Part shown: in pieces, positions 24,873 through 33,243 of the stretch
Layout: each line of letters starts with the position of its first letter
Position numbering within the stretch: the first letter of the stretch is position 1
Assembly: GCF_029892095.1 (NCBI RefSeq)
Contig: NZ_JARZAE010000004.1
Coordinates: forward strand, 4,960,001-5,024,000
DNA length: 64,000 nt
Direction of reading: 5' to 3'
DNA from: Kitasatospora sp. MAP12-44
GTDB lineage: Bacteria > Actinomycetota > Actinomycetes > Streptomycetales > Streptomycetaceae
Program-made: the position numbers and the translations under genes
Notes under the pieces: generated by a model
The model's input: only the letters and a program-made list of their open reading frames with translations
What the model was told of the DNA's origin: nothing
The model's database searches: none

Positions 24873-25241
24873 GCCTGACACCTTCCCAGCGAGGCGTGTC
24901 GAACCGACCGGCGGCGCATCGCGATTCGGCATCGTTTGCGGGCGGGCGCCCGGGATCAATTCGGACCTCTCGGGCGTTGCCCCTGTCACGGCGGACCGGC
25001 CCGCACCGCGCGTGCGGATGAGCAGCACCACGAGCACCACGAGTGCACGGTTGGTCGCAGAGCGTTCAAGTCGGGAGTGAAAACCGGCAGGATACTGCAT
25101 CCGTCGAAGAATCTGAGCAACTTGGGAATCTTGTCCGGTTTCTGCACGTTGGATTGTTACGTGCGAGCGCCCCGGGGCCCGTACTAGAAGGAGACGTGTC
25201 GTCGCCAGAGCAGACCCGGCATCACCAGCGAGGGAGCAAGA
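24873..25241 (+). promoter_or_regulatory. Upstream region of the sigma factor gene
   Basis: This 369-base divergent region between the PAP2 and sigma factor genes contains no gene. It holds the SigR-type promoter at 25125-25150 and, at 25229-25236, the ribosome-binding site CGAGGGAG of the sigma gene. About 90 bases separate the promoter from the start codon. Confidence 0.6.
25125..25150 (+). promoter_or_regulatory. SigR-type promoter (GGAAT-N18-GTT)
   Basis: GGAAT at 25125-25129 and GTT at 25148-25150 are separated by exactly 18 bases, the consensus recognised by the thiol-stress sigma factor SigR in streptomycetes. It points at the sigma factor gene starting at 25242. hrdD is a known SigR target in S. 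coelicolor, which fits the identity of the downstream gene. Confidence 0.8.
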
Positions 25242-26255
25242 ATGGCCACCCGTGCCGTCGTTCGCGACAGGGCCGACCGGACTCGTACGGCCCGCCCGAC
25301 CAACTTTGAGGCCGACCGCGACCTGGTCGGCATGTACCTCGACGAAATCGCCAGGACCCCCCTGCTCGACGCCGCCGAGGAGGTCGAGCTGTCGCTGCGC
25401 ATCGAGGCCGGCGTCTACGCCCAGCACCTGCTGGACGCCGCCGACGGCATCGCGGCGCCGGGCGAGGCCGCCCAGCCTCCGGTGGCGCTGCCCGACGGGG
25501 TCACCCGCGAGGAGTTGGAGGCGATAGCCGCCGACGCGGAGCGGGCGAAGGACGTCTTCATCCGCTCCAACCTGCGCCTGGTGGTGGCGGTCGCCCGCCG
25601 CTACCCGCGCAGTGGGCTGCCGCTGCTCGACCTGATCCAGGAGGGCAACGCCGGCCTGGTCCGCGCGGTCGAGAAGTTCGACTACGCGAAGGGGTTCAAG
25701 TTCTCCACGTACGCGACGTGGTGGATCCGGCAGGCGATCACCCGCTCGATCGCCGACCAGTCCCGCACGATCCGGCTGCCCGTCCACCTGGTGGAGGAGC
25801 TTGGCCGAATCCGTCGGGTCCAGCGTGAGAAGTCCAAGGAGCTGGGCCGCGAGGCCGACCCCTCGGAGGTCGCGGCCGAGTTGGACACCACCGAGGCCCG
25901 GGTGAAGGACGTGCTCGACTGGGCCCGCGACCCGGTCAGCCTCAACATGGCGGTCGACGACGAGGGCGAGACCCAGTTCGGCGACCTGGTCGAGGACACC
26001 GGCGCCGTCTCGCCGGAGGACGCCGTGATGGTGATGCTCCGCCGCGAGGAGCTGGACGACCTGATCGGCCGCCTCGACGACCGGACCGCCTCGATCATCC
26101 GCTCCCGCTACGGCATGGAGGACGGCCGTGAGCGCACCCTCACGGAGGTCGGCAAGCAGCACGGGCTGACGCGGGAACGGATCCGCCAGATCGAGAAGCA
26201 CGCGCTGGCGGAGCTGAAGAAGATCGCCGACCACGCGGGCTTCGAAGCGGCCTGA
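25242..26255 (+). CDS. hrdD: Group 2 RNA polymerase sigma factor, HrdD-like
   Basis: A 337-residue principal-like sigma factor. Region 1.2 (DRDLVGMYLDEIARTPLLDAAEEVELS), regions 2.1-2.4 (FIRSNLRLVVAVARRY, LPLLDLIQEGNAGLVRAVEKFDYAKGFKFSTYATWWIRQAITRSI), region 3 (IRLPVHLVEELGRI) and region 4.2 (TLTEVGKQHGLTRERIRQIEKHALAELKK) are complete. The short N-terminus without a long region 1.1 separates it from the essential HrdB. The MATRAV start, length and SigR promoter favour HrdD; HrdA is the alternative. AGGGAGCAAGA precedes the ATG. Monocistronic, followed by a terminator. Confidence 0.9.
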   Translation: MATRAVVRDRADRTRTARPTNFEADRDLVGMYLDEIARTPLLDAAEEVELSLRIEAGVYAQHLLDAADGIAAPGEAAQPPVALPDGVTREELEAIAADAERAKDVFIRSNLRLVVAVARRYPRSGLPLLDLIQEGNAGLVRAVEKFDYAKGFKFSTYATWWIRQAITRSIADQSRTIRLPVHLVEELGRIRRVQREKSKELGREADPSEVAAELDTTEARVKDVLDWARDPVSLNMAVDDEGETQFGDLVEDTGAVSPEDAVMVMLRREELDDLIGRLDDRTASIIRSRYGMEDGRERTLTEVGKQHGLTRERIRQIEKHALAELKKIADHAGFEAA

Positions 26256-26277
26256 CCCTCCCGGTCCTCCCGCCCCT

Positions 26278-26322
26278 CGACCCCGGTACGGCCCCGCTCA
26301 GCGGGAGCCCGTGCCGGGGTCG
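26278..26322 (+). terminator. Terminator of the sigma factor gene
   Basis: Outer stem CGACCCCGGTACGG (26278-26291) pairs with CCGTGCCGGGGTCG (26309-26322) with one mismatch/wobble, and an inner CCGCT/AGCGG stem caps it. It lies 23 bases after the stop codon. Confidence 0.8.
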
Positions 26323-26544
26323 CTGCCGTCCCGGCGAGGGGTGGTTGCCCGGACGCTGTGACTGCGCGTCAACCTGCGTCAAGCCGACGTGAACTCTCTG
26401 TTTCGTGGACGCCCCATCTTGGCCGCACTTCTTGACGGGTCGCCAGGGCGGAGCTGAGATGGGCATTCCGTTGCCGAACCACTTTGGCAGGGGCATGGCG
26501 TTTGCCTGGTGGTGCGAGGTCCCGGGGGAGGGGTGGCCCGAGAG

Positions 26545-29500
26545 ATGCGCGCGGACGCGGAGGCTGAGGCTGACCGGCGGGAGCGTGCGCTCCTGGTGGG
26601 GCGGGGTCCGGAGTTGCTCGGCGCGCGGGAGGCGCTGCAGAGCGCGGGCTCGGTGCTGCTCCGCGGTCCGGCGGGGATCGGGCGGAGCGCGCTGTCGGCG
26701 GTCCTCGCTGCCGAGGCGGCGGCGGGCGGAGCCGTGGTGCTGCGCTGCGCGCCGTCGGGCGAGGAGCGGGTGCTTCCGTACGTCGGACTCGTCGACCTCT
26801 TCGCGGAGTTGCCCGAGCAACGCCTCGACGCGCTGCTCGACGGCCTGCCGCAGGGGCAGCGTGCCGCGCTGGGCGACGCCCTGCTGCGCGGGCGGAGTCC
26901 GGGGTCGGGTGTGGACCGGCTGGCTCTGCGGGTCGGGGTGCTGCAGGTGCTGCGGGTACTGGCGGCGGAGGCGGCGGCGGGGCTGCTGGTGGTGCTCGAC
27001 GGGCTCCAGTGGCTCGACGGTCCGAGCGCCGAGGTACTGCGCTTCGTCCTGCGCAGGACCGGGCGGCGGCGGCTCGGTGTCCGACTTCTGGCGACCGAGC
27101 GGACCGGGTGGACCGAGTGGGCGGAGCAGGCCGAGCCGGCGGGGGCGACCGGGGTCGGTCAGGAGGATGGGCGGCCGCGGCTGCGGTTGCGGGAGGTGTG
27201 CCCGGCCGACACGGTCGAACTCGTCCTGCCGCCGCTGAGGCCCGCGGCGGTGGCCGAGTTGCTCGTCCGGGACTGCGGCGGGCCGCTGCCGGCCGACGTG
27301 CTGCGCGACGTCCAGCAGGTCGCGGCCGGCAACCCCGGGTACGCCCTCGACCTGGCCAGGGCGGGCTTCCGGCTCGGCGCGGACGGTACGGGACCGGTGC
27401 CGTGGCGGCTGCGCGAACTCGTCCTCGATCGGTTGCCGGGGCTGTCGGGCGCAGAGCGCAAGGCGCTGCTGCTGGCGGCGGCCGCCTCCCGGCCGACCGT
27501 GGCTGAGTTGCGGGAAGCCCTCGGCGGACAGGATCCCTTGCTGCTCCTTGCCTCGGCTCTGTGCTCCGGTCTGGTCGCGCTCGTTGGTCCGGGCGAGGCC
27601 GGGCAGCAGGCCGGGCGTCAGGTGGGGCGCGTGGGCTTCGCGGATCCGCTGGTCCCGGTGGTCCTCCTGGCGCAAGCGGCGCCGGCCGAACTGACGGCGG
27701 CGCGCCGGTCGCTCGCCGCGGTGGCGGCCGATCCGGGCGAACGGGCGCGCCTGCGCGCGCTGTCCCACCCGGGCGAGCCCGAGGAGACCACGGCGGCGGC
27801 GCTGGCGGACGCCGCTGCCCGGGCGCGGCGTTCGGGCGCCGTCGTCGAGGCCTACCGGCTGGCCCACCTGGCAGCCCGCCACACCCCCGTCCTCGCAACC
27901 TCGCAGGGAGTCGGCGTCGTTGAGCCTGTTGACCCCGCCGACCCCGCCGACCCCGTTGACCCGAGCGACCTGGGCAGCGGCGAGATCCGCGCGGACCGGC
28001 TGCTCATGGCCGCGCAGTACGCCTACGACGCCGGACGGTGGCAGGAGGCGCGCGCTCTGGCCGCCGAGCTGCTGGAAGTCACGACTCCATCGCAGGCCCT
28101 CTCCGCGCGAACCCGGGCCGGTGCGCTGCTGATCCGATCATCCGGACAGGAACTGGGCACCGCCGATGAGTTGATCGCCACCGCCACCGCCACCGCCACC
28201 GCCATCGCCCCCGCCCCCGCCCCCGCAACGGCCGGACGGCGACCGCCCGGCCCGGACGGCGTCTGGTCGGACAGCGGTTGGTCGGGCGGCCGCGCCGAGG
28301 ACGACGCAGTGCTGCGCCGCCGGTCCGCGGAGCGGGCGCTGTCCGCCGGTCGGATCGCCCAAGCCGGGGAGGAGGCAGCGGCGGCCGTCGACTTGGCGGG
28401 TTCGGTGGGGGATGCCGCCGGTCAGGCAGCGGCCCTCGGAGTGCTCTCGACGGTTCAGGCGCTCCGCGGAGAACTCGGCGGCGCCCGGCGCACTCTTGCC
28501 GCCGGGCTCACTGCGGGCGCTGCGGTGCGCGGGTGGGGGCGGCACCCGGTCCGCTGGGAGCTGCAGCGCAGGCAGGCGGCCGCCGACCTCGACGCCGACC
28601 GCACGAGCGCCGCACTGACGCGCCTGGCCTCGCTCACCCGGGGAGCCGGCGACGGCATCGGGCTGACCGACCTCGCGGAGTCGCTGATCCTGCGGATCAG
28701 GGTGGAGGCGACAGCTGGTGACGGCGTGGCCGCGATGGCCTCGGCCGCCCGGCTCGGGGATCTGCTCGCGGAGCTCGGCGCGCAGCCCGAGGCCACCGCC
28801 AGGGCGATCGCGGGGAGCGTCGCAACCGTGACCTGGCGCGACGCGGGGATTGCGGACGGCATGGAGGCGGCATCGACGGTGGCACCGGCCGCAGTTGGGG
28901 CAGGCCCTGTGCTGCACGCCTGGGCGCTGGCCGAGTTGGCGGGTGGGAGCGGCCTGCGGGCCGGTGAGCTGGCCGCGTACGCGGTGATCGCCTCGGCGGC
29001 AGACGGGGACCGGGTGCACCAGGTCCGCGCGCTCGGCGTGGTGGGAGCGGCACACCTGCTGGCGGGGAACGCTGCCGCGGTCGCGGCCGGAGCGGAGGCC
29101 CTGCAGGAGGCTCGACGGCTGGCCGACCGGCTGGGCATGGCCGATCCCGACTCCGCGCGGCGCCTGGCGCTCCTGGCGGAGAGCCTGGTGGCGCTCGGGG
29201 AGTACGGGGAGGCGACCAGGGCGCTCGCGGAGGCGCGGGTGCTGGAACGGGGCTGGGGGGAGGGGTTCAGTGGCCGTGCCCGGGCGGCGGTGGACCGGGC
29301 GGAGGGGCTGGCACAGGCGGGGCTCGGGAACACCTTGCAGGCGGTCTTCCTGCTCCGGGGAGCCGCCGACCGGTTGCGGGGGGCTCGGCTGCCGCTGGAG
29401 GCCGCCTGGACCCTGATGGCGCTGGGATCGGTCGAACGACGCGCGCGCCACCGCGCGGTGGCGCGCGCCGCGCTGGTCCAGGCGCGCGAGATCTGCCTGG

Positions 29501-29772
29501 AGCAGCAGGCCTTTCCGCTGCTGGGGCGGGTCGAGCGGGAGTTGGAGCGGCTGGAGCACAGCGGGGCAGGTCCGGGCGCGGACGGCGCCCGGCTGACGGC
29601 AAGTGAGCACCGGGTGGCCGGCCTGGCCGCGGACGGCGCGACCAACCGCGAGGTGGCGGCCGCCCTTTACGTGAGCGTCAAGACGGTGGAGGGGACGCTG
29701 TCCCGGGTCTACCGCAAGCTCGGCGTGCGATCCCGGGCGGGGCTGGCTCGGGCTCTGGCAGCACAGGGGTGA
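26545..29772 (+). CDS. LAL-type (large ATP-binding LuxR) transcriptional regulator
   Basis: A 1075-residue STAND-type activator. The N-terminal NTPase has a Walker A-like loop GPAGIGRSAL (residues 41-50) in which the invariant Lys is Arg, and a Walker B-like strand LLVVLDGLQWLD. A long helical TPR-like middle follows, and the C-terminal LuxR HTH reads LTASEHRVAGLAADGATNREVAAALYVSVKTVEGTLSRVYRKLGVRSR. The arm between contains simple-sequence stretches (DPADPADPVDP; a TATATATAIAPAPAPAT run from ACCGCC repeats). ATG 26545 has GGGGAGGGG 11 bases upstream; GTG 26509 is an alternative. It lies upstream of the S53 peptidase gene on the same strand, a possible target. The Walker-A substitution questions ATP use. 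Confidence 0.92.
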   Translation: MRADAEAEADRRERALLVGRGPELLGAREALQSAGSVLLRGPAGIGRSALSAVLAAEAAAGGAVVLRCAPSGEERVLPYVGLVDLFAELPEQRLDALLDGLPQGQRAALGDALLRGRSPGSGVDRLALRVGVLQVLRVLAAEAAAGLLVVLDGLQWLDGPSAEVLRFVLRRTGRRRLGVRLLATERTGWTEWAEQAEPAGATGVGQEDGRPRLRLREVCPADTVELVLPPLRPAAVAELLVRDCGGPLPADVLRDVQQVAAGNPGYALDLARAGFRLGADGTGPVPWRLRELVLDRLPGLSGAERKALLLAAAASRPTVAELREALGGQDPLLLLASALCSGLVALVGPGEAGQQAGRQVGRVGFADPLVPVVLLAQAAPAELTAARRSLAAVAADPGERARLRALSHPGEPEETTAAALADAAARARRSGAVVEAYRLAHLAARHTPVLATSQGVGVVEPVDPADPADPVDPSDLGSGEIRADRLLMAAQYAYDAGRWQEARALAAELLEVTTPSQALSARTRAGALLIRSSGQELGTADELIATATATATAIAPAPAPATAGRRPPGPDGVWSDSGWSGGRAEDDAVLRRRSAERALSAGRIAQAGEEAAAAVDLAGSVGDAAGQAAALGVLSTVQALRGELGGARRTLAAGLTAGAAVRGWGRHPVRWELQRRQAAADLDADRTSAALTRLASLTRGAGDGIGLTDLAESLILRIRVEATAGDGVAAMASAARLGDLLAELGAQPEATARAIAGSVATVTWRDAGIADGMEAASTVAPAAVGAGPVLHAWALAELAGGSGLRAGELAAYAVIASAADGDRVHQVRALGVVGAAHLLAGNAAAVAAGAEALQEARRLADRLGMADPDSARRLALLAESLVALGEYGEATRALAEARVLERGWGEGFSGRARAAVDRAEGLAQAGLGNTLQAVFLLRGAADRLRGARLPLEAAWTLMALGSVERRARHRAVARAALVQAREICLEQQAFPLLGRVERELERLEHSGAGPGADGARLTASEHRVAGLAADGATNREVAAALYVSVKTVEGTLSRVYRKLGVRSRAGLARALAAQG

Positions 29773-29949
29773 CAGGGGGACATCCCCGGACACCGACGTG
29801 ACACATGAACAGCAGGGGATACCCCTCTTTTGACGGTGGATCGACAAATCTAGCGTGGAGCCATCCACTCCCGGTCCAGAGCGCCGAACCCGGCTGAATC
29901 GAGCCGACCGGTGCCTCGCCGCCGATCGTTCCGTCCCAGGAGGACATCA

Positions 29950-31596
29950 GTGAAGTCCCGCATCAGGCCGATCATCGGCCTCCTTGCCGCACCTCTGCCG
30001 ATCCTCGCGCTCACGGTCTCGCCGGCCTTCGCCGCGCAGCCTGCGGCTCAGCAGCTCCCCGCCCTGCGGGGTGACGTGGTGGCCGCAGTGAACCACTCGG
30101 TCCGGACCGGTGCTGTCGATGCCGGACAGCAGATATCCGTCGCCGTCAGCCTTGCCCAGCGCAACACGGCAGGCCTGGACGCCTTTCTCGCCCAGGCGAC
30201 GGACCCGCACTCGGCGCAGTACAAGCACTACCTGACGGTTGACCAGTTCACCGACCGGTTCGGCGCCACCCCCGAGGCCGTCGCCAAGGTCTCCGGGTAC
30301 CTCGCCTCCCAGGGCCTGCAGGTCGGCCAGGTCAGCGCGAACCGGCTCACGATCGAGGCCACCGGCACGGCTGCCCAGGTCCAGAAGGCCTTCGGCACCA
30401 GCCTGGCGAACTACCGTGACAGCCAGGACGGCCACAGTTACTTCGCCAACGCCACGGCGCCCGTCCTGCCCGCCGAGATCGCCTCCCTGGTGACCGACGT
30501 CGCCGGCCTCAATACCTACGCGAAGTACACCCACTTCAGCACCAAGGCGGCCACCCCGGCGGCGTCCTCCAAGGCGCCCGCGGGGATCAGCCCCACCAAG
30601 GCGCGCTCGGCCTACAACCTCACCTCCACGATCAGCGCCGGCTACAACGGCACCGGCTCGACGGTCGGCCTGCTGGAGTTCTCGGGCTTCCAGCAGTCCA
30701 ACATCAACGCGTACGACAAGGGCTTCTCCCTCAAGCCGTCCACCCCGACGGTGGTCCCGGCGGGCGGCGGCACCACCGACCTGTCCGGGCAGGACGAGGT
30801 CGAGCTGGACATCGAGGTCGTGCAGGCCCTGGCGCCCGGGTCGACGATCAAGGTCTACGAGGCCCCGAACAGTGACGCCGGCGAGACCGCGATCTACGCG
30901 AAGCTCGTCAGCGACAACGTCCCGGTGATCTCGATCAGCTGGGGAACGTACGAGGCGGGCGAGACCCCGTCCAACCGCGTCGCGGTGGACGCCGACCTCA
31001 AGGAGGCGGCAGCCCAGGGCCAGTCGGTCTTCGCGGCCTCCGGTGACAGCGGCTCCGACGATGCCGGCAACGGCGGAACCTCGGTCGACTTCCCGGCCTC
31101 GGACCCGTACACGACGGGTACCGGCGGGACCACCCTGAGCACCACCTCTGCCGGAGCCTGGAGCAAGGAGACCGCCTGGTCCGGAAGCGGCGGCGGGGTT
31201 TCCTCCTTCTTCGCTACGCCGAGCTTCCAGAGCAAGGTGAACAGCGGGGCGAATCGCTCGGTGCCGGATGTGGCGGCCGACGCGGACCCCAGCAGCGGCT
31301 GGGCGATCTACACCGGGGGCTCCTGGCAGGAGTTCGGTGGGACCAGCGCGGCGGCGCCCAACTGGGCGGCCTTCGCGGCGGTCTACAACAGTGAGGCCAA
31401 GGCCAAGGGCAAGCCCTCCTTCGGGTTCGCGAACAGCACCATCTACAACCTGGCCTCCTCCAGCAGCTACACGTCGGCCTTCCACGACGTGAAGTCCGGC
31501 AGCAACGGGGCGTACAGCGCGGGCACCGGCTACGACAAGGTGACCGGTTGGGGGAGCTACAACGGGGCGAACTTCCTGAAGGCCGAACTGGGCTGA
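29950..31596 (+). CDS. S53 (sedolisin/kumamolisin-type) peptidase, intact
   Basis: Secreted acid-type serine-carboxyl peptidase of 548 residues. The signal peptide SRIRPIIGLLAAPLPILAL...AFA is followed by a pro-kumamolisin domain (about 35-190) and the catalytic domain. The Glu/Asp pair lies in GQDEVELDIEV, oxyanion Asp region in ISWGTYEAG, catalytic Ser in FGGTSAAAPNW, and the C-terminal Ca-binding loop in FHDVKSGSNGAYSAGTGYDKVTGWG. GTG 29950 has AGGAGG at about 6 bases; the open frame upstream to 29911 is not translated. It is paralogous to the broken gene at 15611 but not a close copy. Expected to act outside the cell after self-cleavage of the propeptide. Confidence 0.95.
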   Translation: MKSRIRPIIGLLAAPLPILALTVSPAFAAQPAAQQLPALRGDVVAAVNHSVRTGAVDAGQQISVAVSLAQRNTAGLDAFLAQATDPHSAQYKHYLTVDQFTDRFGATPEAVAKVSGYLASQGLQVGQVSANRLTIEATGTAAQVQKAFGTSLANYRDSQDGHSYFANATAPVLPAEIASLVTDVAGLNTYAKYTHFSTKAATPAASSKAPAGISPTKARSAYNLTSTISAGYNGTGSTVGLLEFSGFQQSNINAYDKGFSLKPSTPTVVPAGGGTTDLSGQDEVELDIEVVQALAPGSTIKVYEAPNSDAGETAIYAKLVSDNVPVISISWGTYEAGETPSNRVAVDADLKEAAAQGQSVFAASGDSGSDDAGNGGTSVDFPASDPYTTGTGGTTLSTTSAGAWSKETAWSGSGGGVSSFFATPSFQSKVNSGANRSVPDVAADADPSSGWAIYTGGSWQEFGGTSAAAPNWAAFAAVYNSEAKAKGKPSFGFANSTIYNLASSSSYTSAFHDVKSGSNGAYSAGTGYDKVTGWGSYNGANFLKAELG

Positions 31597-31656
31597 CCGC
31601 AGGCGGGCACCAGCGACCGGGGGTCGTTGGAGGGTCGTTGGCGATGTTGTCGCAGA

Positions 31657-31684
31657 GGGGTCGGGCCGTTGCCCGGCCCCTTCT
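31657..31684 (+). terminator. Terminator of the S53 peptidase gene
   Basis: Stem GGGGTCGGGC (31657-31666) with GCCCGGCCCC (31671-31680), CGTT loop, one mismatch pair, followed by TTCT. Confidence 0.75.
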
Positions 31685-31772
31685 GGGGTCGTTGAAGGCT
31701 TGTCGGGCCCCAAGGCGGGCCGGTGGGCAGGGCCTAGGGTGGAGGGAGTGACCGAAAACCGGAGGCAGGGCG

Positions 31773-31997
31773 ATGGCTGGACAGGACAAGAGGCAGGACG
31801 CGCAGGCGGCGGCCGGGACGCCGGAGGCCGAGCAGGCTGCCGCTGCGGCGAAGGCGGCCAAGGCGGCCAAGCTCGTGTTCAGCGACCCGCTCAGTCGACA
31901 GACCGGTGACGACACCGACGCCGGCTGGGGCGAGGACGGCGCAGGACGCGGACTCGACTGGTATCTGAGCCAGCGACCGCCGCACCACGGAGGCTGA
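31773..31997 (+). CDS. Small Ala-rich hypothetical protein
   Basis: A 74-residue soluble protein. The first half is a charged Ala/Lys helix with AAAKAAKAAK repeats, and the second half is acidic ending GLDWYLSQRPPHH. GGAGGCAGGG sits 7 bases before ATG 31773, a strong ribosome-binding site. Similar short proteins occur near mscL in streptomycetes in my recollection, but no function is known to me. A U-tract terminator follows closely, supporting a real transcript. Confidence 0.75.
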   Translation: MAGQDKRQDAQAAAGTPEAEQAAAAAKAAKAAKLVFSDPLSRQTGDDTDAGWGEDGAGRGLDWYLSQRPPHHGG

Positions 31998-32024
31998 GTC
32001 AGCGCGCTGGGATCGGCGGATGGG

Positions 32025-32053
32025 GCCTGGGCCGGGTTGGGCCCAGGCTTGTT
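32025..32053 (+). terminator. Intrinsic terminator after the small Ala-rich gene
   Basis: Stem GCCTGGGCC (32025-32033) with GGCCCAGGC (32040-32048), loop GGGTTG, followed by TTGTT. It also faces the 3' end of mscL. Confidence 0.85.
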
Positions 32054-32113
32054 CTGTGTCCGGGGACAGCGGGCAGGGGGCAGGAGGCAGGGGGACGGAC
32101 GGGTGGGGACCGG

Positions 32114-32530
32114 TCAGGCGCGACGGACGAGGGCGTCCCGGATCTCCGTCAGCAGCACGACCTCCTTGGCGTCAGCCTCGGCCGCGACCTCATCGGGGCT
32201 CCTGCGCTTGGCCATGAACTTGGCCGCGGGGAGAACGAGGCAGAAGTAGACCACCGCCGCGGTGATCACGAACTGCAGGATCGCGCTCAGCACGGACCCC
32301 CACAGAATCGGGATCCCCGAGGTGGCCACGCCGCTGGAGTTCACGACGCACGGCCCCTTCAGGCAGGAGCTGTAGGAGTCAAGGTCCTTGGCGCCGAAGG
32401 CGCCGACCAGGGGGTTGATGATGCCCTTGACGAAGGCGTTGACGATGTTGGTGAAGGCGGCGCCGATGACGACGGCGACCGCGAGATCGATGACATTGCC
32501 GCGGAGAATGAAATCCTTGAAGCCTTGCAC
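32114..32530 (-). CDS. mscL: Large-conductance mechanosensitive channel MscL
   Basis: Emergency osmolyte-release channel in the cytoplasmic membrane, 138 residues. The N-terminal amphipathic helix and TM1 are diagnostic (FKDFILRGNVIDLAVAVVIGAAFTNIVNAFVKGIINPLVG), and TM2 is ILQFVITAAVVYFCLVLPA. The periplasmic loop contains a Cys pair (SSCLKGPCVV) that could form a disulfide, and the C-terminal charged helix bundle is present. The GTG at 32530 is the family start; the G-run upstream is close. It is last on the minus strand, after the SAF-like gene. Confidence 0.97.
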   Translation of the reverse strand: MQGFKDFILRGNVIDLAVAVVIGAAFTNIVNAFVKGIINPLVGAFGAKDLDSYSSCLKGPCVVNSSGVATSGIPILWGSVLSAILQFVITAAVVYFCLVLPAAKFMAKRRSPDEVAAEADAKEVVLLTEIRDALVRRA

Positions 32531-32618
32531 GCCCCCTGAACGACAGAACGCCTGATCGGTTACGGGTGAATTGTCCGCTTCTGTGGTGATGGAGATGGGG
32601 ACGGAGACGGAGACGAGC

Positions 32619-32981
32619 TCAGCGCCCGGACGCGCAGCGCGGAGAGCTCACCGGACCGGCCACCGTCTGCGTGCTCGTCTGCGCGCTCGTCGGGGCGGCC
32701 GGTGCGGGCAGGCCGGGTCTCAGCGGCCCTACGGCGACCACGGTGGCGGCCGCGAGCAGCCCGGTGACCAGCACCCCGGGTCGGTGCCGCATGGCCTGCC
32801 GAACGCGATACCTGCCGCCGCTGCCGCGACGGATCGGCCGGAACTCCGGGACCCGGCTCCGGGGCGGGACCGCCGACGCCGACCTCGGCGCCGGCGGGTG
32901 CGCATGACGAGCACCCGCGCAGGACGCGCTGGGCACGGCGGGGGAGCAAGCGGGATCTGGGGTCAGCGTCCTGGTGGTCAT
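32619..32981 (-). CDS. Probable shortened SAF/CpaB-type membrane protein
   Basis: A 120-residue frame on the minus strand between fmdB and mscL, the place where streptomycetes usually carry a single-pass SAF-domain protein. The N-terminal half fits that type: Pro/Ser-rich start, basic segment RRGSGGRYRVRQAMRHR, then membrane helix PGVLVTGLLAAATVVAVGPL. After the helix only about 35 low-complexity Pro/Ala/Thr residues remain, and the SAF domain is absent, so the gene looks truncated or rewritten. ATG 32981 follows CGGAGCTC. SAF identity rests on position and topology, not on a visible domain; it could also be an unrelated membrane protein. Confidence 0.5.
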   Translation of the reverse strand: MTTRTLTPDPACSPAVPSASCAGARHAHPPAPRSASAVPPRSRVPEFRPIRRGSGGRYRVRQAMRHRPGVLVTGLLAAATVVAVGPLRPGLPAPAAPTSAQTSTQTVAGPVSSPRCASGR

Positions 32982-33073
32982 GAGCTCCGGCACCGCCTCT
33001 GCGAACGGGGAGAACTGCTTGCCGGATCAGCTTGCGCGGAGAATCGGGCGCCGCACATACCCCGCCGATTTCC

Positions 33074-33100
33074 TGTGGATAACCGTGGGGTTGTGGACAA
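33074..33100 (-). promoter_or_regulatory. Tandem DnaA-box pair
   Basis: Read on the minus strand, TTATCCACA (33082-33074) and TTGTCCACA (33100-33092) are two full 9-base DnaA boxes in the same orientation, 18 bases apart. The first is the E. coli consensus; the second is the streptomycete consensus. They lie between the fmdB terminator and the SAF-like gene, about 95-120 bases before its start. Binding is inferred. Confidence 0.65.
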
Positions 33101-33185
33101 CGAGCGCACCCACCTGGCCTAACCGCGACCCAGGCGCCAGGCGCCAGGCAGCAAGCGACAAGCAGCAGAGGAGCACGGGAACGGC

Positions 33186-33226
33186 AAAAGGCCCCGCGCG
33201 CCCCCGTCCGGGGATGCAAGGGGCCT
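33186..33226 (-). terminator. Intrinsic terminator of fmdB
   Basis: On the minus strand AGGCCCC/GGGGCCT (33189-33195 with 33220-33226) encloses an inner CCCC/GGGG stem and is followed by TTTT (33189-33186), directly behind fmdB. Confidence 0.85.
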
Positions 33227-33243
33227 GAAGCAGGACCGGTCAG

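Noticed and set aside
28180..28230. ACCGCC/CCCGCC tandem repeats as a CRISPR or VNTR locus
   Set aside because: They are in-frame codon repeats within the LAL gene encoding a short Thr-Ala/Pro-Ala linker; no spacers.
32571..33122. 183-residue plus-strand open frame between mscL and fmdB
   Set aside because: Arg/Gly-rich composition and no Shine-Dalgarno sequence; the minus-strand frame with a basic-TM layout fits the conserved neighbourhood better.
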